Assembly (NCBI GenBank): GCA_015478675.1
Contig: JADMIH010000132.1
Span: 1 to 10,761, forward strand
DNA: 10,761 nucleotides
Origin: Chloroflexota bacterium
GTDB taxonomy: Bacteria > Chloroflexota > Chloroflexia > QHBQ01 > JADMIH01
Direction of reading: 5' to 3'
Below are positions 1 to 6,600 of this stretch, in pieces. Below the pieces are notes generated by a model. The model worked only from the letters and a program-made list of their open reading frames with translations. It did no database searches and had not been told where the DNA came from. The position numbers were made by a program, and so were the translations under genes. Positions within the stretch are counted from its first letter, which is position 1. Every line of letters begins with the position of its first letter.

Positions 1-135
1 TCTCCCTTCATGGGAGATATACTCCCCAGCAATAAAGCCCCCTCTCCCTTCATGGGAGAGGGGCATGGGGTGAGGGTAGGTATGCCCGCACAGTTGCCTC
101 TTGACGATTGCTCCACCCCAACTCTGAACACTTAC
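1..135 (+). repeat. Truncated right part of a dispersed MITE-like repeat (copy A)
   Basis: The segment from about 31 to 135 matches positions 1531-1663 of the full copy C: a shared AATAAAGCCCC, the hairpin, GGCATGGGGTG, ATGCCCGCACAG, CTTGACGATTG, TCCACCCCA and a final CACTTAC. A perfect 10-bp hairpin lies at 39-48/54-63 with a 5-nt TTCAT loop. A shorter version of the same hairpin (6 bp, 1-6/12-17) opens the window, so the hairpin unit is locally duplicated. The right terminal inverted repeat is 121-135. The left end lies outside the window. No coding potential was recognised. Confidence 0.75.
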
Positions 136-142
136 AGTATCG

Positions 143-209
143 GTAAGAGTTCAGAATAGGCTGCTGAGAGCATATTCTCATTTCCAGTTGGTGGCTGTGA
201 AAGGTCATG
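143..209 (-). repeat. Partial, inverted copy of the same repeat family (copy B)
   Basis: Read on the minus strand, this piece aligns with 1437-1496 of copy C. Shared blocks are CATGACC, GCCACCAACYGG, the AATGA block and the CTGCTGAGAGC hairpin region. Its terminal repeat GTAAGAGTTCAGAAT (143-157) faces the end of copy A across a 7-bp spacer (136-142), so 123-135 and 143-155 form a long inverted repeat with one mismatch in 13 pairs. An internal hairpin runs 153-162/169-178. The distal end past 209 has no recognisable match and is taken as truncated. Confidence 0.55.
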
Positions 210-421
210 AGCTATTTTAAACGTTTTCCACCGCGAGTAGCGTGGCAGCAACCTTACTTTTCTGCTAAAGTAGCCTTGCGCCCGCAATCATCTACTGCTG
301 TGCTAAGGACGCGTGAAGCATGAGGGATGGAATTATGGGCTTATATCTTTACTCTCCACACGTCACGTTTCACGAGCCGGTGAAGTTACCGGGACGATAG
401 GGCAGCCACGGGTGAGCCGTT
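210..421. other. Upstream region of the Ppx/GppA-like gene
   Basis: With the repeat pieces at 1-209, this completes a 434-bp stretch without a gene. I see no tRNA, no convincing small ORF and no promoter good enough to call. A small inverted repeat CCGGT/ACCGG (377-381/388-392) lies about 30 bp before the ribosome binding site and could form a short leader hairpin. Its role is unknown. Confidence 0.4.
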
Positions 422-426
422 GGAGG
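422..426 (+). promoter_or_regulatory. Ribosome binding site deciding the Ppx/GppA-like start
   Basis: GGAGG lies 8 nt upstream of the ATG at 435. This favours the ATG over the in-frame TTG at 420, which sits upstream of the Shine-Dalgarno sequence. Confidence 0.75.
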
Positions 427-434
427 ATATTTGT

Positions 435-1394
435 ATGACTGTTGCCTCAATTCAGCCGGTAGCAGCTATTGGTATAGGCTCCAATTCGACCCGCTTGCTT
501 GTAGCGGTGCGTGCTCATAGCGAAATGGGCACACGCATAATGGCTACGGAGCGACTCGAAACGGTGACAAGGCTGGCCTCTTACGAGCCGGGGGTGCCTC
601 CTGTGCTTGGAGCCTCCGCTATCCGCGCTACGTTGGCCGCCGCCTTTGACTATGCTCACTACGCAACCGAGCGGGGCGCTGCTCTCCTGGGGATCGTTGC
701 TACTGAAGCTGTACGCGCCGCCTCCAATAGTAGTAAATTGAGAGATGATTTAGAGCGTGCTCTAGGTCTGGAGGTTACCGTTCTTAGCGGCTCGGAAGAG
801 GCTGATCTGGGGTGGCAGGCTGTCTCATCAAGCTATAGCTGGTTGAACAGGCAGCTTGGGGTAATAGACATAGGCGGTGGAAGCACCGATCTTTCGGTCG
901 GCTGGGGAGGAGGTGCGCACCCTCTCACAGTGGCCTCTGTCGGTATAGGAGCGCGCGAATTAATACGCCGCTTTGATCTGGGGCAGGCGGTTGAGCCTTA
1001 TAAACTAGTGGAGGCGCTCTCGATGCTGTTGCTGGAGTTGTCTCCGCAGGCCATGTCATTGCAACCGTATCCCGAAGCGTGCGTGCTCATAGGAGGGCTG
1101 GCGCAGGTGCTGGCAGTTATCTACAGAGACCCAGGAGGCGGGAGGCTGCTGGCGGAGGATGCGCCGCTGACACGCGATTGGCTACAGCAGTGGCTAGAGC
1201 GACTGTCGGCGGGTGACGCGAAGGAGCGCCATGTGCTTGGCATCCCGGCAGAGCGCACCGATACGGCTCTGGCGGGGGCGATAATCCTCTTATCTCTCCT
1301 CAATGCCTGGCAGCTTGAGCAATTTTACGTTAGCCAGCGCAACATCCTTGACGGTTTTATCCAGCAGAGCATGCATGCGCCCACTTCGCTGTAA
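435..1394 (+). CDS. Ppx/GppA-family phosphatase-like protein (ASKHA fold)
   Basis: A 319-residue protein of the exopolyphosphatase / pppGpp phosphohydrolase family, whose members cleave terminal phosphate from polyphosphate or pppGpp in the cytoplasm. Family signatures run in order: a phosphate-1-type loop AIGIGSNSTRLL (11-22); the block ATEAVRAASN (89-98); SGSEEADLGW (118-127) with the glutamate pair expected near the catalytic base; the phosphate-2 motif VIDIGGGSTDLSVG (143-156); SVGIGARELIRRF (168-180); and a C-terminal IGG-containing segment (219-221). About 300 residues fits the short Ppx family without the C-terminal HD-like domain of E. coli Ppx. The first loop normally reads D-I/L-G-S-N-S, but here the Asp is Gly13 (codon GGT at 471-473), so activity may be altered. 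The substrate cannot be told from sequence. The downstream convergent gene is separated by a repeat element. Confidence 0.9.
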   Translation: MTVASIQPVAAIGIGSNSTRLLVAVRAHSEMGTRIMATERLETVTRLASYEPGVPPVLGASAIRATLAAAFDYAHYATERGAALLGIVATEAVRAASNSSKLRDDLERALGLEVTVLSGSEEADLGWQAVSSSYSWLNRQLGVIDIGGGSTDLSVGWGGGAHPLTVASVGIGARELIRRFDLGQAVEPYKLVEALSMLLLELSPQAMSLQPYPEACVLIGGLAQVLAVIYRDPGGGRLLAEDAPLTRDWLQQWLERLSAGDAKERHVLGIPAERTDTALAGAIILLSLLNAWQLEQFYVSQRNILDGFIQQSMHAPTSL

Positions 1395-1419
1395 GGGGTT
1401 AACAGGTTCTCCCTTATGC

Positions 1420-1663
1420 GTAAGCGCTCAGAATATCCCATGACCCTACGGGCCACCAACCGGCAATGAAAGTAGGCTGCTGAGAGCCTATTTTCAGAAG
1501 AATAGGGGTTGGGGACACCCCAACCCTCAGCATAATAAAGCCCCTTCTCCCCTTGTGGGAGAGGGGCATGGGGTGAATGGGGTGAGGGTAGTTAGAGGGC
1601 ATGTGAGGGTATGCCCGCACAGGCACGCCTTGACGATTGTCCACCCCAAATCTGAGCACTTAC
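1420..1663 (+). repeat. Complete 244-bp MITE-like element with terminal inverted repeats (copy C)
   Basis: The left end GTAAGCGCTCAGAAT (1420-1434) and right end (1649-1663) are inverted repeats matching at 13 of 15 positions. Inside are three hairpins: 1467-1478/1485-1496 (12 bp with one G-T pair), 1506-1514/1518-1526 (9 bp, perfect) and 1542-1551/1557-1566 (one G-T pair, the counterpart of the copy A hairpin). There is no transposase gene and no credible ORF, which fits a non-autonomous element. It fills almost all of the gap between two convergent genes and ends 10 bp from the stop of the response regulator, so its hairpins could also act on transcript ends from both sides. I saw no clear target-site duplication. 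Confidence 0.7.
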
Positions 1664-1673
1664 CCCTGATGCT

Positions 1674-2483
1674 TTAGCTTAGCTTTATTTTGTAGTCGGC
1701 GAGGGTAGCGCGGGCGGCTCTGACATCGTCGGAGGCTGGGGCCATCTTCAGGGTTACAGCGTCACGGTTGGCCTCACGGTTGCCACGTATACCATAGCCA
1801 TTATAAGTGCCCGGTACAACACGCGATATGAGGCCTTCTTGCACAGCGTATGCTGCCGCTTGCTGCCGATTCCTTAGCTGTAGCTTGTCCAGTATATTAC
1901 GTAGATGCACCTTTACCGTGTTCTCGGTAATAACCAGCTCGTCAGCAATATCACGGTTAGTTGCGCCCCTGGCGACGAGGCGGAGCACGTCCTTTTCCCT
2001 GTCAGTGAGAGCGTCAATGCCCTTGGCTTCCTGAAGGTCACGCCTGCGTGCCAGATGGGTAAACTCCTGTAGCACCTTGGTGAACATGCTGCTCGAAAAA
2101 TATGCGCCACCCTGCGAAAGGGCTTGTACTGCTTGCACCAGCTCGTCCAGGCTGCTGTTCTTCAGAATGTAGCCTTTTACCCCCGATTTTACCGCGCCCA
2201 GCACATCGTTGTCATCCTCTGATGATGTGAGGATAGCCACGCTGCCTGCGGTATGTTCGTCCATGATTTGCAGCACGGTATGAAGGCCCTCACTGGCTGA
2301 CATGTACAGTTCCATTAGTAGCACATCGGGGTGCGAGCTTTCTGACAAGGCGCGCGCTTCTGCGCCATCAGAGGCCTCACCGACAACTTCGATCCCTTCC
2401 TGCCTATTCAGCAGGCTCGACAAGCCCTGCCTGAAGAGGTCATGGCTATCGGCTATCAGCACACGTATCGGGTTCTTATCCAT
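1674..2483 (-). CDS. NarL/FixJ-family response regulator with a Glu at the phospho-acceptor site
   Basis: A 269-residue DNA-binding regulator. The receiver domain spans about residues 6-122 and a LuxR-type helix-turn-helix about 156-218 (LTDREKDVLRLVARG, then NRDIADELVITENTVKVHL). A 50-residue basic/polar tail of unknown function follows. Receiver landmarks are Asp12-Ser13 (usually Asp-Asp or Asp-Glu), Thr85 and Lys107. The phosphorylation position, normally Asp in a P-D-V-x-L-M-D-L context, is Glu58 (GAA at 2310-2312), a change that often mimics or bypasses phosphorylation. No histidine kinase gene is adjacent. The start is supported by AAGGAG just upstream (2486-2491), with an unusually short 2-nt spacing. 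A strong promoter lies about 220 bp upstream. Family assignment is secure; targets are unknown. Confidence 0.93.
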   Translation of the reverse strand: MDKNPIRVLIADSHDLFRQGLSSLLNRQEGIEVVGEASDGAEARALSESSHPDVLLMELYMSASEGLHTVLQIMDEHTAGSVAILTSSEDDNDVLGAVKSGVKGYILKNSSLDELVQAVQALSQGGAYFSSSMFTKVLQEFTHLARRRDLQEAKGIDALTDREKDVLRLVARGATNRDIADELVITENTVKVHLRNILDKLQLRNRQQAAAYAVQEGLISRVVPGTYNGYGIRGNREANRDAVTLKMAPASDDVRAARATLADYKIKLS

Positions 2484-2709
2484 AACTCCTTATTCCTGCA
2501 CAACATTCCAAAAGCGTTGCATGCTAACCAGCACCACTGCTCATCATGAGACTGTTGGCACTGGGAGAGTCTCGCTCCAAACCCAGTTAGTAAAGTGTCA
2601 AAGGTAGATTGGCCGTCTGTAGGGCTGTAGCGGAACCGTGCCAGCCTCTGTAATAGTTCTCTTCCTTCCGACACAACGCATTCCACCTGAATTATAGTAT
2701 GTTATGTTG

Positions 2710-2739
2710 ACTATAGCATAGCGTAAAAGGCCATGTCAA
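2710..2739 (-). promoter_or_regulatory. Sigma-70-type promoter of the response regulator
   Basis: On the minus strand, TTGACA (2734-2739) is followed after 18 bp by TATAGT (2710-2715), a perfect -35 and a 5-of-6 -10. Transcription would start near 2703, giving a leader of roughly 220 nt before the ATG at 2483. A second AT-rich TATAAT (2691-2696) lies just downstream but lacks a good -35. Confidence 0.6.
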
Positions 2740-2755
2740 CCAAAAGAGTTACTCA

Positions 2756-2799
2756 ATAGGTACTACTTCCAGGGGGTAAAAGTCCGGTATAGGTACTAC
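2756..2799. promoter_or_regulatory. Pair of 11-bp direct repeats upstream of the regulator promoter
   Basis: ATAGGTACTAC occurs exactly twice, at 2756-2766 and 2789-2799, with starts 33 bp apart, about three helical turns. The proximal copy is 16 bp upstream of the -35 box at 2734-2739. This spacing is typical of activator sites bound on one DNA face. The protein that binds is unknown; autoregulation by the adjacent NarL-type regulator is a possibility. Confidence 0.4.
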
Positions 2800-3083
2800 C
2801 CCGGTTGGATTTGTATTGCATGTTGCATACTGCTTATCAGGTGAAGCATTGCCTGGCTCTGCCTCCCTGGCCGTCTGGCATGGCTATACACTCCTACGGA
2901 ATACATGATATGCAGTACGGGTCCCTATTGCGCCACCTGCTCTGTAATCCCTTCTAGGTATGACCTCGCAACAATGAACCACAGATAGTAGACACCGGAT
3001 AATCATCTGTAGGTAAGTGGAAGATACCACAGAGGATTGATGCGCTACTGCGCACGCGCAGATATACTCATCGCGCAGGGTGC

Positions 3084-3091
3084 AAAGGAGG
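3084..3091 (+). promoter_or_regulatory. Ribosome binding site deciding the receiver-only gene start
   Basis: AAAGGAGG lies 6 nt before the ATG at 3098. It overlaps the in-frame GTG at 3080, ruling out that earlier start. Confidence 0.8.
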
Positions 3092-3097
3092 AGCTTA

Positions 3098-3604
3098 ATG
3101 AGCAAAGTGGGCGGAGGCAAGAGAGTACTTATAGTTTCCAGACGCTTGCTGGTGGCCGAAGGGATCAGGAGCTTACTGGAAGGCAACGCGGGCATTTCAC
3201 AGGTAGAGATCGAGGGCAGTTTCTCTGATGCCGTGAGGCATGCGCATTCTGAGCGCCCGGACGCTATGATTTTTGACCTTTCGGGGGGTGTGGAAACAAT
3301 TATAGACCAGCCCGTTATGATAGACGGCTACGAGATCAACACTATTGTGCTTCAGGAGAATAACGGCAAAACGCAGATGTACGCGCACCCACCGAGCATG
3401 GTAGCCAACGTGCGGAACCTTATCTCGGCGATATTGCTGGAAGAAAAGCCACAGGCAGAATCGGCTTCTTCGAGCGGCGCGTTGGAAGTTCTTGTAGAAC
3501 TCTCGGAGGGGATGGCGGGCGCATCTCAGCCGATAAGCTTGATGATGGCGAGGGCGTCAGGCCCGAGCAAATCGCGGATCTCGCCTTCCAAGAGCGCGTT
3601 GTAG
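3098..3604 (+). CDS. Receiver-only protein with a degenerate phosphorylation site
   Basis: A 168-residue protein whose first ~115 residues resemble a NarL-type receiver domain: KRVLIVSRRLLVAEGIRSLL (8-27) corresponds to the first strand and helix, and PDAMIFDL (54-61) to the phospho-acceptor strand with Asp60 kept. The Mg-binding acidic pair after strand one is replaced by Ser14-Arg15-Arg16, and the Thr/Lys landmarks of the last strands are not recognisable, so normal phosphorylation is unlikely. There is no DNA-binding domain; residues 116-168 are low-complexity Ser/Ala-rich. It is divergent from the atypical response regulator at 1674-2483 and may partner with it, but that is only inference. 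The last ~25 residues are encoded antisense to the end of the DnaE-like gene (79-bp convergent overlap), which may reflect loss of an earlier stop codon. Confidence 0.75.
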   Translation: MSKVGGGKRVLIVSRRLLVAEGIRSLLEGNAGISQVEIEGSFSDAVRHAHSERPDAMIFDLSGGVETIIDQPVMIDGYEINTIVLQENNGKTQMYAHPPSMVANVRNLISAILLEEKPQAESASSSGALEVLVELSEGMAGASQPISLMMARASGPSKSRISPSKSAL

Positions 3605-6600
3605 CTTACGCCTTGTGGCAACTGAGCAGAGGTAATAGAGCCTGTTTCAGGGCTGTAAGGGATACGCAGCGTAACGGCGTCGGTGCCGGGGTGTGCTGCT
3701 AGCGCTTTGCTGAGGTCTATCATCCTATCTATATCGGCGTGGTCGTCACTGGAGCCAGGCAAGGTGATAATCAGCCTGTATGTCGGTAATGTGGTAGGCG
3801 CGGGCATAGTGGCTGGGGAGAGCGAGTCCCTTTTTGCCCCTCCAACAGCTTTGGGGGCTAAAGGCGCTGCTTTCGCGGCGGCAACTTCGGGTGCAATCTC
3901 AGAGGGGGCGGCCTGCGAGTTGTCCGCTCTCGGTTTCGCCACAGTAACGGTCACTGTAAACGCCTCTTCCACATCGTCACCACTGTAAGCAGCCATATGC
4001 TCGCAGAGCAAGTATAGCTCTCCATCAGTGTGCAGGCTGACGCGACCTGTAACGATCACTGCCTTGTTCTCGACCCACAACCCCTGGTGACGCTTGTAAT
4101 TGGGTGGGAATGCTACCAACTCAATCGTACCGTTCAGGTCCTCTATCATGGCGGCAGCCATCGGCTCTCCCACGCCGTCGGGCGCGTAAAGTAGCTCTAT
4201 CCGGCAGAGGATACCGAGGAGATAAACGCTTTGCCCAACATGCTCTGCCCCTATCCGGTCGCTGGTGAGGAGGCGATCTTTGAGATCCCCGCTCTTCTCA
4301 ATGGCGCGAACCAGCGCGTCTATCTCAGTGGCCTCTGTGAAAGATATGCCGAGCTTCTCTTCTTCCCAGGCGCGCAAGCTGTGTCGGCCACGTGGTGTGA
4401 GTGGGGAGCCTGCCAAAAGGCGCTTCCACTCTGGTTCTTCGAGCCTGTCACCGGGGAGGTTGCTTGAAAAGAGATCAACCTGCACGGCTGCCTCGGTTTC
4501 GACGGTCCTCTGCGCCCACTCCGTGAAGGTAGGGAGGGCATCTGCCAGCGCGATTCTGCTCTGCTCTTTGCCCAGGAGCTTGTCGCAGCCTCCTGCTCTT
4601 GCCAGCATTTCTAATTGGCGCGGCGCCAGGCCGAGTCGGGCGGTGGCTAGCAGCAGATCGCGCATGCTTGTGAAGCCCTCTCGCGGGCGTGCTGCGATGA
4701 GCCTAGCGGCTCTCTCCATGCTCCACCCTGGCAGGAGAGATAATCCCCACAGAATAGCCCAACCGCTATCTGCGCGTTCGAGAGTTAGACCGGCTTCGCT
4801 GTGATTGACGTCGGGCGGTAGAATGTTGATACCTAACCGCTTAGCTTCTCTGGCAAGAGAAGCCATTTCTCCCCGTTCACCGCTATGCCACGCAACCTGC
4901 ATGGCAGCCGCCAGTAGCGCTGCGGGATGCGCTACCTTGAAATGCGCGGCCCAGAGCGCTATTCGCGCCCAGGCAGCGGCGGTGCCACGCGATATAAGGC
5001 GCGGCACCGCCGCTGCAAGCGCATCCCACAGAGCATCGGCCTCTAAACCGCTCAGGTCTTGCACCACACAGCCTGCCACAAAGCGGGCACGTGTCTCTTT
5101 TGCCCCCGTGGGGTTGAGCAAAGCCACGCGCAGAGCGGTCAAATCGCCTGGAGGTATGCCCGCAGCGGCCTCGGCGACAGCGGCAAACTGCTCTTTGTAG
5201 AGGAGCATGCCGCCTGTCTCTGCCGTTTGGGTACTCCACGCCTGTACAGGCTGGGCAGGCGCTACGGGTGTGTGGCCTGCTTTGGCGGCTGCCGAGCGTG
5301 CTACGAGTGCGGCAACCGCGTTGGGGGTGCAATCGCCTTTCCACCCTTTGAGGGCAGCGTGCGAGATGTACGGTATGCCCTCTGTTGCTGCCTCCTTGAA
5401 TAGAGCCGCAACTTCTTTGCCTGTTTCGGGGCAGCAGCCCAGATCGACTTCGGCGGCGTGGAAGCCCGGCGAAGGATACTGCGCCGCCACTCTGCACGCC
5501 CCATCCAGCACGGAGAGAGCCGCAGAAGGCCGCAAAGATAGGAGGGGGTATGCCAGGCTTACAAGGCTCTCTTCAGACCAGGGAACCCACGTCGGCAGGG
5601 AACTACCATCGCAGGCCAGAAGGGGCACCCACTCAGCCGGGGTGGTTGCGCCATAAATAGATCGTGGGGCAACAAGCAGAGTATCAGGGTCGCGCTTGAA
5701 AAGGAGAGGTGCGGTACGCAACGCTTGTGCTATTCTCAGGAGTGGCGAGACGGCGGTTTGCTCCTGGTCGCCCTCATTTAAAGCATTCCAGCCTTTGGCG
5801 ATAGCTTCCGCCACGACCGGCTTGATTATCTCACCCGAAAGGCCAAGCACGCTACCCGCAGCTTGCAGCGCCTGCATAGGGGTTATCTCGATAGAGGAGG
5901 CGGCGTGAGCTACACGCTCAAGGCCATATTCGCTCACAAGGCTCAAAAGCAGGTTATCATGCTGTGTCGCGGGCACCTCGATACCAGCAGGTGGTAACTT
6001 TCCAGCTGTGGTTTCAGCCGTGAGCCAGGAGGGCACAGCATAGTTGAGCGGGTTCACGCTGGAAAGCCCAAGCGCATAGGCCAGCAAAGCGCTGTCCGCC
6101 GTGCCAAGGGGCGCACCCAGAGGGATGGCTGTGCCTGATCTACCGACTGTCGTCAGGTCGGCGATTGTTGCCAGGGCGGACCATGCGCCCGCCGTACCAA
6201 GCTTCTCTACGACCCGCAACTCAGCACTGAGGCGTTGAGACACTTCAGCAGGTAACTCTCCCACTTCGAGGCGTGGCAAGAGCCGCCGCACAGCTAACTC
6301 CCTGAGGGCGGCGCTATTGCCCGCACCGGCAGTCAAGTTGCCGGGGAGATAGTTGCATAACGAGGCAACCATCGCGGTATTCTCTATCGCTTCGGGCCAC
6401 GCCTTGAAAAGCTCTGCGGCTTCTTCTACCCTTCGCAGGTAGAGGGTGCCTGGCCTATCGGTAGCTGTGCAGGTCGTAGCGCTGCGACTATCTTCGCGCG
6501 GCCAGCCTGCGCGCTTGCGTGCGACCCGCAGCGCTTCGTAGACAGGCGCATCAGCTGCGTGAAGATAGCGGGTCGTAGGCATAGCGACAGGCGGCAGCCC

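Larger units (their letters stand above)
2484..3097. other. 614-bp divergent intergenic region
   Basis: This separates the minus-strand response regulator from the plus-strand receiver-only gene. It contains a minus-strand promoter (2710-2739), two direct repeats upstream of it (2756-2799), an inverted repeat GAGACT/AGTCTC in the regulator leader (2548-2553/2568-2573) and a small hairpin TGCGC-TACT-GCGCA (3041-3054) about 45 bp before the plus-strand start. I found no tRNA, riboswitch or credible small ORF, and no convincing plus-strand promoter. Confidence 0.5.

Noticed and set aside
1..63. Repeated CTCCC-TTCAT-GGGAG units considered as a CRISPR array
   Set aside because: Only two units of unequal length, no regular spacers, no cas genes; they are hairpins of the dispersed repeat.
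1414..1659. 81-codon minus-strand open frame
   Set aside because: It lies almost wholly within repeat copy C, has no ribosome binding site and its composition follows the hairpins; not a gene.
2456..2686. 76-codon frame (GTG start) in the leader of the response regulator, overlapping its start
   Set aside because: No Shine-Dalgarno sequence, no recognisable protein features and a Cys/Trp-rich random-looking translation; a leader peptide cannot be excluded but is not supported.
4265..5656. Several long open frames antisense to or out of frame with the DnaE-like gene (for example 4265-4804, 4883-5497, 5207-5656)
   Set aside because: The DnaE-like protein is conserved along this region; these frames show no family resemblance and arise from GC-rich codon use.
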